Source: Macrococcoides bohemicum (lineage in GTDB: Bacteria > Bacillota > Bacilli > Staphylococcales > Staphylococcaceae). Taken from it: a DNA stretch of 64,000 nt. The translations under genes were made by a program, and so were the position numbers. Below are positions 1 to 9,454 of the stretch, one piece after another (positions within the stretch are counted from its first letter, which is position 1; every line of letters starts with the position of its first letter). The notes beneath the pieces are model-generated. The model was not told where the DNA came from, did no database searches, and worked only from the letters and a program-made list of their open reading frames with translations. The DNA lies in the NCBI RefSeq assembly GCF_003259675.1, contig NZ_PZJG01000001.1:372001-436000 (forward strand). The letters are read 5' to 3'.

Positions 1-1
1 C

Positions 2-88
2 GATGAAAAATTAATGAATGATAAAGTTTACCGTCAAATTATTACGACGAGTATAGTTGATGGTCTGCGTAATTACTTTTTATATTAA
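2..88 (+). CDS. C-terminal end of an N-acetylmuramoyl-L-alanine amidase (LytH-like), partial
   Basis: Only the last 28 codons before a TAA stop are inside the window. The readable tail (ending GLRNYFLY) resembles the final helix of amidase_3 peptidoglycan hydrolases. In staphylococci the lytH amidase gene lies immediately upstream of hisS, so the assignment rests on a short tail plus synteny. The stop is followed directly by the hisS leader promoter. Confidence 0.5.
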   Translation, partial: DEKLMNDKVYRQIITTSIVDGLRNYFLY

Positions 89-89
89 C

Positions 90-118
90 TTGACTTTAGT
101 AGATTAACTTAGTAATAT
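90..118 (+). promoter_or_regulatory. Promoter of the hisS-aspS leader
   Basis: TTGACT at 90-95 and TAATAT at 113-118 are separated by 17 bp, a good SigA-type arrangement. It starts the T-box leader about 270 nt before hisS. Confidence 0.65.
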
Positions 119-124
119 AAACCT

Positions 125-379
125 ATTCAAACTTAACAAATGCCGTTTTAGTCTATCATTTATAGGAAATTTATTGAATAGAGACATCTATCCTGCTGAA
201 ATTAGATGATAAATTCTTATAAGATGTAACAATAGATGAGGCTGTGATATCAAAGTATCACCGATTTACATGCGTTAAATGTACTAGAGTGGGTACATTT
301 GTACCAATTAGGGTGGCAACACGGAAAATTTTACGTCCCTTATGCATTATTTATGATGCATAAGGGACTTATTTTTTTA
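125..379 (+). promoter_or_regulatory. T-box riboswitch upstream of hisS
   Basis: A structured leader of about 255 nt ends with the T-box core GGGTGGCAACACGG (about 311-324), followed by a strong terminator hairpin: arms 335-347 and 356-368, then a T-run. Uncharged tRNA should pair with the T-box sequence and favour the antiterminator. Histidine specificity is inferred from the downstream gene; I could not place the specifier codon with confidence. Confidence 0.85.
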
Positions 380-391
380 GGAGGAAAATAA

Positions 392-1654
392 ATGATTAAT
401 ATACCAAGAGGAACACAGGATATTTTACCTACAGAAACTCCAAAATGGCGATATATTGAAGATAGATTACATGCAATAGCTGCATCGTTTAACTATAAAG
501 AAATTCGAACACCAATATTTGAATCAACTGATTTATTTGCAAGAGGTGTCGGTGATACGACAGACATTGTACAAAAAGAAATGTATACGTTTATGGATAA
601 AGGTAATCGAAGCATTACATTACGTCCTGAAGGCACAGCAGCTGTGGTCAGAAGTTATATCGAGAATAAAATGAATGGTGATGCGAATCAACCGGTTAAA
701 TTATATTATAATGGTCCGATGTTCCGTTATGAACGCAAGCAAAAAGGACGTTATCGTCAATTCGTTCAATTTGGTGTAGAAGCAATAGGAGCAGAAAATC
801 CTGCCATGGATGCTGAAGTTATTCACATGGTGTATTCGATCTATAAATCATTTGGCTTACAACACGTAAAAATTGTATTAAATTCAATCGGTGATCTGGA
901 AAGCCGTAACATTTATAAAGAGGCATTAGTTAAACATTTCGAACCACATATCGAGCACTTCTGTAATGATTGTAAAAATCGATTACACACAAATCCAATG
1001 CGCATTCTTGATTGTAAAGTTGACCGTGATCAACCATCAGTTAAAAATGCACCAAAAATAACGGAATTCTTAAATGATTATTCTTTAAATTACTACAACG
1101 AAGTTAAACGTTATTTAGATATTTTAGAAATACCTTATGTAGAGGACGCAAATTTAGTGCGTGGCTTAGACTACTATACTCATACTGCATTTGAAGTAAT
1201 GAGTGACGCTGAAGGGTTCGGTGCAATTACGACATTATGTGGCGGTGGGCGCTACAATGGATTGTTAGAAATGCTAGAAGGTCCGAAAGAGACGGGGATT
1301 GGATTTGCTCTAAGTATTGAACGTCTGTTACTTGCGATCGAAGCGGAAGGTATTGAGCTTGAAACCGAAGATGCTATCGACCTTTATATTGTTACAATGC
1401 CTGAAACAGTGGATGCCGGTATTAAGATTTTAGCGGATTTACGTAACAACGGTATTAAAGTTGATATCGACTATTTAAACCGTAAAATGAAAGGACAAAT
1501 GAAACAGGCTGACCGTATTCATGCCAAAAATACGATAGTGCTTGGTTCAAATGAACTTGAAAGCGGTAAGATAAATGTGAAATCGATGAAAACTGGTGAA
1601 AGTACCGAAATTGAGATTGAAAAACTAGCATCATTCATAAAAGGAGAAAGATAA
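392..1654 (+). CDS. hisS: Histidyl-tRNA synthetase
   Basis: This class II aminoacyl-tRNA synthetase (420 aa, usual length) charges tRNA-His in the cytoplasm. The N-terminus has the family start IPRGTQD. The motif 2 region RPEGT lies at about 78-82, the histidine-binding signature RGLDYYT at about 258, and motif 3 ([12 protein letters not shown]) at about 303. The anticodon-binding domain occupies the last 100 residues. An AGGAGG-type ribosome site precedes the ATG. It is first in an operon with aspS (1-bp gap) and is controlled by the upstream T-box. Confidence 0.97.
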   Translation: MINIPRGTQDILPTETPKWRYIEDRLHAIAASFNYKEIRTPIFESTDLFARGVGDTTDIVQKEMYTFMDKGNRSITLRPEGTAAVVRSYIENKMNGDANQPVKLYYNGPMFRYERKQKGRYRQFVQFGVEAIGAENPAMDAEVIHMVYSIYKSFGLQHVKIVLNSIGDLESRNIYKEALVKHFEPHIEHFCNDCKNRLHTNPMRILDCKVDRDQPSVKNAPKITEFLNDYSLNYYNEVKRYLDILEIPYVEDANLVRGLDYYTHTAFEVMSDAEGFGAITTLCGGGRYNGLLEMLEGPKETGIGFALSIERLLLAIEAEGIELETEDAIDLYIVTMPETVDAGIKILADLRNNGIKVDIDYLNRKMKGQMKQADRIHAKNTIVLGSNELESGKINVKSMKTGESTEIEIEKLASFIKGER

Positions 1655-1655
1655 C

Positions 1656-3461
1656 ATGGATAAAAGAACAACATACTGTGGGTTAGTTACAGAAGAATAT
1701 ATAGGACAAGAAGTTGTACTCAAAGGATGGGTACAAAAAAGACGAGATTTAGGTGGATTAATTTTCATTGATTTACGTGATAGAGAAGGTATCGTGCAAG
1801 TTGTATTCAATCCAGATTTCTCTCAAGATGCATTAGCAATAGCAGAAATGATTCGTTCTGAGTACGTTGTTGAAGTAAGAGGAAAAGTAACGGAGCGAGA
1901 TGCAGCTGTTGTAAATCCCAAAATCAAAACTGGAAAAATTGAAGTTCAGGTTGCTGAAGTTAACATCATCAATAAATCTGAGACACCGCCATTCCAAATC
2001 GAAGCAGAAACTGATATTTCTGAGGATATCCGTTTAAAATATCGTTACTTAGATTTACGTCGTGAACCACTTGCGAATACGTTTAAGATGCGCCATCAAA
2101 TTACACGTGCTGTTCGTAACTATTTGGATGAATCAGGATTTTATGAAGTTGAGACGCCAGTACTTACAAAGTCAACACCAGAAGGAGCACGTGACTATCT
2201 AGTGCCTTCACGTGTGCAGGAAGGTAAATTCTTTGCCTTGCCCCAATCACCACAAATATTTAAACAGTTATTAATGATTGGTGGATTCGATAAATACTAT
2301 CAAATCGTTAAATGTTTCCGAGATGAAGATTTACGTGCGGACCGTCAACCTGAATTTACTCAAATCGATATCGAGATGAGTTTCGTTGATCAGGAAGATG
2401 TGATGACGATGAATGAAGGTATGCTTGCACGAATTATGAAGGACGTGAAAGGGATTGACATTACTACACCATTCCCGCGTATGACATATGCAGAAGCAAT
2501 GCGCGATTACGGAATTGATAAGCCTGACACACGTTTCGATATGAAATTAAAAACATTAAATAACTTAGCATCAAAAATGGACTTTAAAGTATTTAGTGAA
2601 GCAGTGAAAAACGGTGGTGCGGTAAAAGCAATCGTCGTAAAAGGTGTTGCTGATAAATATTCAAGAAAAGATATTGATGCTTTACAGGAGTTCGCAAAAA
2701 TATATGGTGCAAAAGGGCTTGCCTGGGTAAAAGTTGTAGAAGATGGGTTAAATGGACCCATTGCTAAATTCTTTGACGAAGCAATAACAGCTGAATTAGT
2801 TGAACTTACTGATGCTGAAACTGGAGATTTAGTATTATTTGTCGCTGATAAGTTATCAGTAGTAAACGCAAGCCTTGCTAACTTACGTAACAAGTTAGGT
2901 AAAGATTTAGGATTGATTGATGAGAATAAATTTAATTTCTTATGGGTAACGGACTGGCCATTATTTGAATATGACGAAGTGTTAGATCGTTACTTTGCGG
3001 CTCACCATCCATTTACTGCACCAAAACCTGAGCATTTAGATTTATTGAAGTCTAATCCTGAAGCTGCTGAAGCAAATGCTTATGATGTAGTATTAAATGG
3101 TTATGAATTAGGTGGAGGATCAATTCGTATCCATAATCAGGAAGTTCAGGCACAAATGTTTGAAGCATTAGGTTTTACGAAAGAAGAAGCGGAAGCACAA
3201 TTTGGTTTCTTGATGAATGCATTTAAATTTGGTGCACCACCACATGGCGGTATTGCTCTTGGATTAGACAGAATGGTGATGTTACTTGCAGGACGTTCTA
3301 ACTTGCGTGACGTCATTGCATTCCCTAAAACAGCTTCTGCAACTGATCTTCTTACTGAAGCACCAAGTGCAGTTGAAACAGCACAATTAGATGATTTACA
3401 CATAGCATTAAACATTAAGGAAACTGCTAACGCAGAAGAAGAAAAAGAAGATACAAAATAG
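1656..3461 (+). CDS. aspS: Aspartyl-tRNA synthetase
   Basis: This bacterial-type class II synthetase (601 aa) charges tRNA-Asp. An N-terminal OB-fold anticodon-binding domain (about 1-105) precedes the catalytic core. Visible landmarks are QSPQIFKQ (aspartate recognition), the [16 protein letters not shown] motif 2 region, the inserted GAD domain (about 290-420), and motif 3 [12 protein letters not shown] near 535. The acidic, lysine-rich tail is common in staphylococcal AspS. It is co-transcribed with hisS and starts 1 bp after it. Whether it is discriminating for tRNA-Asp versus tRNA-Asn cannot be told here. Confidence 0.97.
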   Translation: MDKRTTYCGLVTEEYIGQEVVLKGWVQKRRDLGGLIFIDLRDREGIVQVVFNPDFSQDALAIAEMIRSEYVVEVRGKVTERDAAVVNPKIKTGKIEVQVAEVNIINKSETPPFQIEAETDISEDIRLKYRYLDLRREPLANTFKMRHQITRAVRNYLDESGFYEVETPVLTKSTPEGARDYLVPSRVQEGKFFALPQSPQIFKQLLMIGGFDKYYQIVKCFRDEDLRADRQPEFTQIDIEMSFVDQEDVMTMNEGMLARIMKDVKGIDITTPFPRMTYAEAMRDYGIDKPDTRFDMKLKTLNNLASKMDFKVFSEAVKNGGAVKAIVVKGVADKYSRKDIDALQEFAKIYGAKGLAWVKVVEDGLNGPIAKFFDEAITAELVELTDAETGDLVLFVADKLSVVNASLANLRNKLGKDLGLIDENKFNFLWVTDWPLFEYDEVLDRYFAAHHPFTAPKPEHLDLLKSNPEAAEANAYDVVLNGYELGGGSIRIHNQEVQAQMFEALGFTKEEAEAQFGFLMNAFKFGAPPHGGIALGLDRMVMLLAGRSNLRDVIAFPKTASATDLLTEAPSAVETAQLDDLHIALNIKETANAEEEKEDTK

Positions 3462-3495
3462 TTGCAAATAAATAAATATGTGATATTATATAGTC

Positions 3496-3731
3496 ATAAG
3501 ATAGGTGTCTGAAGAGTTCGATGTTTGTTTATTCTATTTTGACCTAACACTTTTTTGATCGGGAGTCTAATAGGTTTTCTTTTAGCGCACACGCCTCAAA
3601 TGGAGGACTTGCAAAATTAGAAACGGGACACCCACCTGTTTATAACAGGCCAAAATGATCAACACTTAAAACGACGGCTCACTTGGATACTATCCGTAAG
3701 GCGAGAGACTTTTGTCTCTCGTCTTTTTTTG
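3496..3731 (+). ncRNA. ssrS: 6S RNA (regulator of RNA polymerase)
   Basis: The 334-bp interval between aspS and tcdA holds no ORF. It has its own promoter (TTGCAA at 3462-3467 with an AT-rich -10 around 3484-3490) and a strong intrinsic terminator (stem 3702-3709/3714-3721 plus T-run). Near-complementary ends (GATAG near 3500 with CTATC near 3690) fit the long closing stem of 6S RNA. In Bacillus subtilis the 6S-1 gene bsrA sits exactly between aspS and yrvM (tcdA), so synteny supports the call. 6S RNA binds housekeeping RNA polymerase and mimics an open promoter. The 5' end is approximate. Confidence 0.78.
3702..3731 (+). terminator. Intrinsic terminator of 6S RNA
   Basis: Perfect 8-bp stem CGAGAGAC/GTCTCTCG with a TTTT loop, followed by a T-rich run. 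Confidence 0.85.
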
Positions 3732-3795
3732 TAATGATTAAAGCTTACTAATATGATAGGATATATTTATTGACAATAATGAATGGAGAAATGAA

Positions 3796-4560
3796 ATGAA
3801 ACATCAATTTTCAAGAAATGAACTTGCTTATGGTAAAGAAGGTTTAGAAGCACTAAAAAACAAGACAGTAATGATATTAGGTGTTGGTGGGGTCGGTTCT
3901 TTTGCGGCTGAAGCCCTTGCAAGAACAAATATTGGACACATTATCCTGATTGATAAAGATGACGTGGATATCACCAATGTTAACCGTCAAATACATGCGT
4001 TAACTACAACAGTTGGTCAGTCAAAAGTCACATTAATGGAAGAGCGTATTAAACTCATTAATCCTGAATGTAAAGTTACGCCGCTTCATATGTTCTATAC
4101 AGATGAAACATATGAGGAGATCTTTAAATATGATATTGATTATGTTGTAGATGCGAGTGATACGATTATGTATAAAATTCACTTGATGAAAGAATGTTTG
4201 AAACGTAACATTAAAATGATTTCAAGTATGGGTGCTGCAAACAAAACAGACCCGACACGTTTTAAAATAGTTGATATTTCTAAAACACATACAGATCCTA
4301 TGGCGAAAGTCATCCGTACAAAATTAAAGAAAGATCGTATTCATAAAGGTATTCCAGTCGTATTTAGTGATGAAAGCCCAATCGTGATTCGTGAAGATGT
4401 AAAAGCATATGTTGGTAATGCCGATGCATCTGTCCGTAAAGCGCAAATGCCACCATCAAGTAATGCATTCGTGCCAAGTGTGGTAGGGTTAATCTGTGCC
4501 AGCTGGGTTGTCAATGATATATTAAAAGATTTTCCTGTGACACGTGTGAAAGATAGATAA
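3796..4560 (+). CDS. tcdA: tRNA threonylcarbamoyladenosine dehydratase
   Basis: E1/ThiF-like enzyme (254 aa; YrvM/CsdL family) that cyclises t6A at position 37 of ANN-decoding tRNAs in an ATP-dependent dehydration. The nucleotide-binding glycine loop GVGGVG is at about 29-34, followed by the IDKDDVDITNVNRQ segment typical of E1-like adenylating folds. The C-terminus is short, as in Firmicute members. ATG at 3796 follows ATGGAG. The gene is monocistronic and sits between 6S RNA and an intrinsic terminator. MtaB (46815-48170) also modifies t6A-type tRNAs. Confidence 0.93.
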   Translation: MKHQFSRNELAYGKEGLEALKNKTVMILGVGGVGSFAAEALARTNIGHIILIDKDDVDITNVNRQIHALTTTVGQSKVTLMEERIKLINPECKVTPLHMFYTDETYEEIFKYDIDYVVDASDTIMYKIHLMKECLKRNIKMISSMGAANKTDPTRFKIVDISKTHTDPMAKVIRTKLKKDRIHKGIPVVFSDESPIVIREDVKAYVGNADASVRKAQMPPSSNAFVPSVVGLICASWVVNDILKDFPVTRVKDR

Positions 4561-4572
4561 TAGTTTCTCTTA

Positions 4573-4616
4573 AAAAAGCTGAAGTAAAATCAATGATGAT
4601 TTCACTTCAGCTTTTT
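4573..4616 (+). terminator. Terminator after tcdA
   Basis: Inverted repeat AAAAGCTGAAGT...ACTTCAGCTTTTT with T-tract. Confidence 0.85.
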
Positions 4617-4626
4617 GTATGATTCA

Positions 4627-4646
4627 ACCTTAAATTTACCTTAAAA
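4627..4646 (+). promoter_or_regulatory. Tandem-repeat operator, copy 1 (ABC exporter operon)
   Basis: ACCTTAAATTTACCTTAAAA: two ACCTTAAA half-sites with 11-bp period. The identical 20-mer also occurs at 25972-25991 and 48557-48576. It starts 56 bp upstream of a TATGAT -10 hexamer (4683-4688) that has no good -35, which suggests an activator-dependent promoter. The layout fits an OmpR/PhoB-family response regulator; the regulator itself is unknown. Confidence 0.65.
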
Positions 4647-4709
4647 GTTGTTGCCAAAAAGTAAATGACTGGATTTATCATGTATGATAAATATAACGGA
4701 GGTGTAAAA

Positions 4710-5639
4710 ATGGAAGAAAATCAATTTAGTTTACAGGTTAGCAATTTAAATAAGACGATTAACAAAAGGCACATTATTAAAGATTTAAACTTTGATGTAA
4801 AAAAGGGTGAAGTATTTGGCTTTTTAGGTCCGAATGGTGCTGGTAAAACAACCACTATTCGAATGATTGTTGGCCTTACAACACCTACTTCTGGAGATGT
4901 TAAAGTTTTTGGACGTTCGGTACTAACGAATCGTAGTGAAGTCATGAAAGATATCGGTGCAATCGTTGAGAATCCTGAATTATATCCATTTTTATCTGGT
5001 TTAGAGAATTTAAAGCAATTTGCACGCATGCAGACTGGTATTTCAAAAGAAGATATTGATCGTGTTGTCAAGTTAGTTGGGCTTGAAAATCGAATTAAAG
5101 AAAAAGTTGGTCGTTATTCATTAGGTATGCGACAACGATTAGGTTTAGCACAAGCTTTACTGCATAAGCCTAAAATATTGATTTTAGACGAACCGACCAA
5201 TGGATTAGATCCTTCGGGTATACGTGAAATTCGTGATTATATTAAAAAGCTAGCACGAGAAGAAAATATGTCAGTCATTGTATCAAGTCATTTAATGAGC
5301 GAAATGGAACTCATGTGTGATCGATTTGGGATTATCAAGAATGGACAGATGATTCGTATTGAAGATGTCAACACAGTAGTAACTGCAAGTGATGTTGTAA
5401 AACATGATTTTCATGTTTATCCAATCGATCAGGCAGTTAAATTCTTAAATGAAAAAGGTGTGCCATTTAAACTGAACAATGACTTGCTTTCAATAGATAT
5501 TGCTTCAAAAGATGTGCCGCAACTCATACGTGATTTAGTAAGCACTGATATTGATATATATAGTGTAACAAAAGAAAAACTTTCACTTGAAGATCGCTTC
5601 ATGGCATTAACAAAAGAAGGAGGCGGTAGCATTGTTTAA
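4710..5639 (+). CDS. ABC transporter ATP-binding protein (BcrA/drug-exporter type)
   Basis: ATPase subunit of an ABC-2 exporter (309 aa). Walker A GPNGAGKTT is at about 40-48, the signature SLGMRQRLG at about 138-146, Walker B ILILDEPTNGLD at about 155-166, and the switch His in VSSHLMSE follows. The C-terminal 90 residues form the extension seen in BcrA/NatA-like subunits. I start at ATG 4710, preceded by ACGGAGGTG; an ATG 45 bp upstream lacks a ribosome site. It overlaps the permease gene by 8 bp. The substrate is unknown; relatives export peptide antibiotics or act in envelope stress. A shared tandem-repeat operator lies upstream. Confidence 0.9.
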   Translation: MEENQFSLQVSNLNKTINKRHIIKDLNFDVKKGEVFGFLGPNGAGKTTTIRMIVGLTTPTSGDVKVFGRSVLTNRSEVMKDIGAIVENPELYPFLSGLENLKQFARMQTGISKEDIDRVVKLVGLENRIKEKVGRYSLGMRQRLGLAQALLHKPKILILDEPTNGLDPSGIREIRDYIKKLAREENMSVIVSSHLMSEMELMCDRFGIIKNGQMIRIEDVNTVVTASDVVKHDFHVYPIDQAVKFLNEKGVPFKLNNDLLSIDIASKDVPQLIRDLVSTDIDIYSVTKEKLSLEDRFMALTKEGGGSIV

Positions 5640-6621
5640 GTTAGTAGTTAATGAATATAATAAGTATTTTAATCGTCTTGGTACATATATTATGCTGGGT
5701 ATTATCGTTGCATTTATGATTTTAGGTGCAGTGTTGAACATGCAGTTTGCGAGTGGTATTGATAATAAGACTTATTCGGATAACTGGAAATCAGAAGTTA
5801 AAGAAGATATTTCGAAATATCAGAAACGATTAGCAGAAATCGCTAAAAAACCAGAAGATAAGAAATCTATGAAAGAATTTACGGATGAAATGACTTTAGG
5901 TGACCGAGTAGCTGAATTACAATTCTATCTGAAAAAAGATGTTCAACCACCAGCAAAGAATAATTTTTATCAGACACTCATAGATACAAATGGTTTTATT
6001 TCATTTGTTACAATCATGCTGATTATTATCTGCAGCAGTTTAATGTCACGTGAACATCAGCAAGGGACAATTAAGTTGTTATTAATTCGTCCTGCATCTA
6101 GATTAAAGATTTTCTTTTCTAAATTTATCTTTGCAATATTAGCATCACTTATATTTTTAGGTTTTACATATGTAATGACAGCTATAATCGCTTTCTTTAC
6201 AACAAAGATGAACCCAACAACTGAACTGGCTGTACAAGGCGATAAAGGTTATAAGATGATCAATGTATTTGAGTTATTAGGACAACAAATTTTTGCCAAC
6301 CTTATTTATATTATTACTTTCGCTATCGTCGCTTATGCTTTATCAGTTATTTTTAAGAATACTGCTTTAAGCTTAGGTGTAACCTTTGCGTTAATGTTCT
6401 TCGGGGATTTAATCATTATGTTCCTGCAAGGTAAAACGAAGCTAATTGAATTTTTATGGCCGGCTAACTGGAACTTATCTCAGTACTTACCGAATAATCC
6501 AGCAGAACTAGCAGATAAAGATTTATCATTTGGCTTTAGTTTAACGTATGATATTGTAATATTAATAATTATAACAGCAGTTGCAGCGTGGATCTTTAAT
6601 AAAAGAGATGTAGCAAACTAA
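5632..6621 (+). CDS. ABC-2 family permease, partner of the upstream ATPase
   Basis: Integral membrane protein (329 aa). One N-terminal membrane segment (about 18-38) is followed by a charged extracellular stretch of about 80 residues and five further membrane segments (about 121-138, 163-187, 218-239, 243-263, 302-318). This is the layout of BcrB/ABC2_membrane permeases with a large first loop. The conserved cytosolic SREHQQGTIKLLLIRPASR segment near 140-160 is typical of the family. It starts with TTG after GGAGG inside the end of the ATPase gene, indicating translational coupling. The operon ends at a hairpin shared with rarA. Confidence 0.85.
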   Translation: MFKLVVNEYNKYFNRLGTYIMLGIIVAFMILGAVLNMQFASGIDNKTYSDNWKSEVKEDISKYQKRLAEIAKKPEDKKSMKEFTDEMTLGDRVAELQFYLKKDVQPPAKNNFYQTLIDTNGFISFVTIMLIIICSSLMSREHQQGTIKLLLIRPASRLKIFFSKFIFAILASLIFLGFTYVMTAIIAFFTTKMNPTTELAVQGDKGYKMINVFELLGQQIFANLIYIITFAIVAYALSVIFKNTALSLGVTFALMFFGDLIIMFLQGKTKLIEFLWPANWNLSQYLPNNPAELADKDLSFGFSLTYDIVILIIITAVAAWIFNKRDVAN

Positions 6622-6623
6622 TA

Positions 6624-6655
6624 AACAGGCATTGAGTCATTACTCAATGCCTGTT
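6624..6655. terminator. Bidirectional terminator between exporter operon and rarA
   Basis: 14-bp inverted repeat AACAGGCATTGAGT/ACTCAATGCCTGTT. The rarA stop codon lies inside the hairpin. Confidence 0.85.
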
Positions 6656-7912
6656 TTGTTGTTGTTTAATATTATCATAAATTTGTTTGAGTTGTTGTTC
6701 TGCTTTACTAGTGCGCTTTGGTACATAGTATTGCTTTTTCTTTAGTGTATCCGGTAAATACTGTTGAGCGATAAATCCTGATTCAGCACTATGAGGATAT
6801 TGATATCCCACACCATTACCTAAATCTTTCGCACCTTGATAGTGGGCATCTTTTAAGTGTTTTGGTATGGCACCGATTTTACCGCTTCGTACGTCAGATA
6901 ATGCAGCGTCAATTGCTGAGATACCAGAATTTGATTTCGGTGATAAACAAAGTTCGATGACAGCTTGCGCAAGTGGTATGCGTGCTTCGGGAAATCCAAG
7001 TCGTTCAGCAGATTCAATCGCAGCAAGCGTTCTTGAGCCTGCTGAAGGAGATGCGAGTCCGATATCTTCGTAACTGATGACAAGTAAACGTCTGGCTATC
7101 GTCGGTAAGTCTCCTCCCTCAATGAGGCGCGCAAGATAATGCAGTGCCGCATCAACATCACTACCACGAATAGATTTTTGGAAAGCGCTCATCAAATCAT
7201 AGTGCATATCACCGTCTTTATCAAATTGAAAGCTGGATTTCTGTAAACAATCTTTCGCATCTTTTAATGTGATTTTTATTGGATTTTTAGTTTCAGCTGA
7301 AAGGATTGCCAGTTCTAATGCATTTAAGCTCGTTCTAATGTCGCCTTGCGCACTTTGCACGAAATGATTGATTGCTGCTTCATCAATTTCGATATCCTCA
7401 TTGCCATAACCTTTTTCCTTATCGTTTATCGCTCGAAGTAGGGCAGTATTAATATCGATTTCTGTTAAAGGATAAAGCTCAAATATTTGTGTTCTTGATC
7501 TTATCGCAGGATTGATTGCATGATATGGATTGCTTGTTGTTGCACCGATTAATATAATTTGACCATTTTCGAGATGAGGCAACAGAAAATCCTGTTTCCC
7601 TTTATCTAATCGATGAATTTCATCTAAAAGGAGAATAACCTGACCACTCATTTTAGCTTCTTCAGCTATCATCTGCATATCTTTTTTTGTATTGGTTACT
7701 GCGTTTAATTGTCTGAATTTCACTGCTGTACTGCCAGCAATCGCTTTGGCAATACTAGTTTTACCTACACCCGGAGGTCCGTAAAGAATCATAGAAGAAA
7801 GTCTTTTAGCATTGACCATTCTACGTATAATTCCTTGTTCACCTACAAGATGCTGCTGTCCAATGACTTCATCAATAGAAGAAGGACGCATTCTATATGC
7901 TAAAGGTTCCAA
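6644..7912 (-). CDS. rarA: Replication-associated recombination protein A (AAA+ ATPase)
   Basis: RarA/MgsA/WRNIP1 clamp-loader-like ATPase (422 aa) acting at stalled replication forks. Walker A GPPGVGKTS is at about 46-54, Walker B LLLDEIHR near 93-100, and sensor regions GATTSNP and RSRTQIF follow. The C-terminal half is the MgsA tetramerisation domain (PLAQAVIELCLSPKSNS, DAHYQGAKDLG). I choose TTG at 7912: AAAGGAG ends about 8 nt upstream, whereas the GTG at 7921 overlaps that ribosome site. It is divergent from cymR, as in Staphylococcus and Bacillus. Confidence 0.93.
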   Translation of the reverse strand: MEPLAYRMRPSSIDEVIGQQHLVGEQGIIRRMVNAKRLSSMILYGPPGVGKTSIAKAIAGSTAVKFRQLNAVTNTKKDMQMIAEEAKMSGQVILLLDEIHRLDKGKQDFLLPHLENGQIILIGATTSNPYHAINPAIRSRTQIFELYPLTEIDINTALLRAINDKEKGYGNEDIEIDEAAINHFVQSAQGDIRTSLNALELAILSAETKNPIKITLKDAKDCLQKSSFQFDKDGDMHYDLMSAFQKSIRGSDVDAALHYLARLIEGGDLPTIARRLLVISYEDIGLASPSAGSRTLAAIESAERLGFPEARIPLAQAVIELCLSPKSNSGISAIDAALSDVRSGKIGAIPKHLKDAHYQGAKDLGNGVGYQYPHSAESGFIAQQYLPDTLKKKQYYVPKRTSKAEQQLKQIYDNIKQQQNRH

Positions 7913-7996
7913 TATATTCACTCCTTTAATAAAAGTGTACCTTATTTTATGTCAAAATGTGATAAAATTGATTTATTGAAAAGGGGCGTAATAATT

Positions 7997-8416
7997 ATGA
8001 AAATTTCAACTAAAGGTAGATACGGTTTAACTTTGATGATATCTCTTGCTAAACGATATCAGACGAAACCAGTATCATTAAAAATTATCGCTGAAGAAAA
8101 TAATCTCAGTGATCTGTATTTAGAACAACTTGTAGGTCCGTTAAGAAATGCTGGTCTCATTAAAAGCGTACGAGGTGCAAAAGGTGGTTACATGTTAATG
8201 AAAGCCCCTAAAGAAGTGACAGCAGCAGATATTATCCGTTTACTTGAAGGACCAATTACACCTGTAGAAGGTATTGAAGATGAACCCCCAGCTCAAAAGC
8301 AATTGTGGATTGATATTCGCGACGCTGTAAAAAAAGTGCTGGATGAAACGACTCTGGAAGATTTAATGAACTATAAAGAAGATGATATTATCGAAGGATA
8401 CATGTTCTATATTTAG
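7997..8416 (+). CDS. cymR: Rrf2-family cysteine metabolism repressor CymR
   Basis: Winged-helix repressor (139 aa) that with CysK controls cysteine and sulfur-uptake genes in staphylococci and bacilli. The N-terminus MKISTKGRYGLTLM and the helix-turn-helix (IAEENNLSDLYLEQLVGPLRNAGLI, then VRGAKGGY) are near identical to what I recall of S. aureus CymR, and the C-terminus GYMFYI matches. ATG at 7997 follows AAAGGGG; an ATG 48 bp upstream has no ribosome site. The protein contains no cysteine at all, so the Cys25 redox switch reported in S. aureus is missing. Its iscS neighbour fits sulfur metabolism. Confidence 0.93.
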   Translation: MKISTKGRYGLTLMISLAKRYQTKPVSLKIIAEENNLSDLYLEQLVGPLRNAGLIKSVRGAKGGYMLMKAPKEVTAADIIRLLEGPITPVEGIEDEPPAQKQLWIDIRDAVKKVLDETTLEDLMNYKEDDIIEGYMFYI

Positions 8417-8425
8417 GAATAATCA

Positions 8426-8460
8426 AAAAAATAGTTATCGCATGTGCGATAACTATTTTT
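8426..8460. terminator. Bidirectional terminator cymR / monooxygenase
   Basis: Near-perfect palindrome AAAATAGTTATCGCA-TG-TGCGATAACTATTTT flanked by A and T runs, between convergent genes. Confidence 0.88.
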
Positions 8461-9454
8461 CTTCTGTAATTTCTTTTAACCATCTGAAACTTTGATATTG
8501 CTTATCAAGATCATATATATAACTTACGACAATGAATTCGTCAACGTTGAATTCATCTTGAAAAGCTTGTAATTTTTGTTTTACAGTTTCTTTAGAACCT
8601 ACAAAACCAGTTTGAGTACGAGATAATGCCATTTGTTTTTCTTGTGGACTCCAAATTGCATCCATATCTTTTACTGGTGGCTGCAGCGGTTGTCTTGTAT
8701 TTCGGATGATACTTAAGAAAAATTGATGCGTGGAAGTCGCCAGGTAATCAGCTTCTTCATCGGTTTCGCCGATAATCACATTCGTACCGACTATAACATA
8801 AGGTTTGTCCAGATATTCAGACTTCTGGAAAAGGTTGCGATAAATTGCGATTGCTTCTTTCATCTGTTCCGGTGCAAAGTGTCCGGCAAACGCATAAGGT
8901 AAACCGAGACGTGCAGCAAGGTGTGCTGAATCTGTTGAAGAACCAAGCACAAATATAGGTACATTTGTGTCAGCACCAGGATAAGCTTTTACAAATCCTT
9001 GTTTTTCTTCAGGTCCAAAATACTTTAACAATTCCTGAATTTCTTCAGGGAAAGTATATACACTATCGTGACGATCACGACGAAGAGCACTCGCAGTCAT
9101 CATATCCGTACCTGGTGCACGACCTAACCCTAGATTTAAACGATCAGGATAAATAGTAGCCATTGTACCAAACTGTTCAGCTACAACGAGTGGTGCATGG
9201 TTAGGTAACATGATACCACCTGAACCAACCTGTATTGATTTTGTATGTTGAAGCACATGATTAATAAGCACTACTGTTGCTGAACTCACAAGACTCGGTG
9301 TATTATGGTGCTCAGCAATCCAGTATCGGTTATAACCTAGTTCTTCAGCCAGTTGAGCCAGTGATACCACCTGATCGATTGCATCCTTGTTTGTATCGCC
9401 TTTTCTTACTGGCGCTAAATTCAAGATAGAAATAGGAATATTGAGATTAGACAT
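8453..9454 (-). CDS. Luciferase-like flavin monooxygenase (LLM family, YhbW-like)
   Basis: Cytosolic flavin-dependent oxidoreductase of the bacterial luciferase superfamily (333 aa, usual length). Family landmarks are the start [22 protein letters not shown] near 45, [20 protein letters not shown] near 78-97, and GLGRAPGTD near 110, all seen in group 1 LLM proteins. The substrate is unknown. ATG at 9454 follows AAAAGGAG with 8-nt spacing. It is a single gene, divergent from iscS across a 331-bp gap. A role in sulfur salvage is conceivable from the neighbours but unproven. Confidence 0.85.
   Translation of the reverse strand: MSNLNIPISILNLAPVRKGDTNKDAIDQVVSLAQLAEELGYNRYWIAEHHNTPSLVSSATVVLINHVLQHTKSIQVGSGGIMLPNHAPLVVAEQFGTMATIYPDRLNLGLGRAPGTDMMTASALRRDRHDSVYTFPEEIQELLKYFGPEEKQGFVKAYPGADTNVPIFVLGSSTDSAHLAARLGLPYAFAGHFAPEQMKEAIAIYRNLFQKSEYLDKPYVIVGTNVIIGETDEEADYLATSTHQFFLSIIRNTRQPLQPPVKDMDAIWSPQEKQMALSRTQTGFVGSKETVKQKLQAFQDEFNVDEFIVVSYIYDLDKQYQSFRWLKEITEEK

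Noticed and set aside
2507-2893. 128-codon minus-strand ORF inside aspS
   Set aside because: It lies fully antisense to a clear aspS coding region, has no ribosome site and has Ser/Thr-rich composition typical of antisense reading.
4665-4709. 15-residue N-terminal extension of the ABC ATPase
   Set aside because: It lacks a ribosome site and overlaps the predicted -10 region; ATG 4710 has a strong GGAGGTG.
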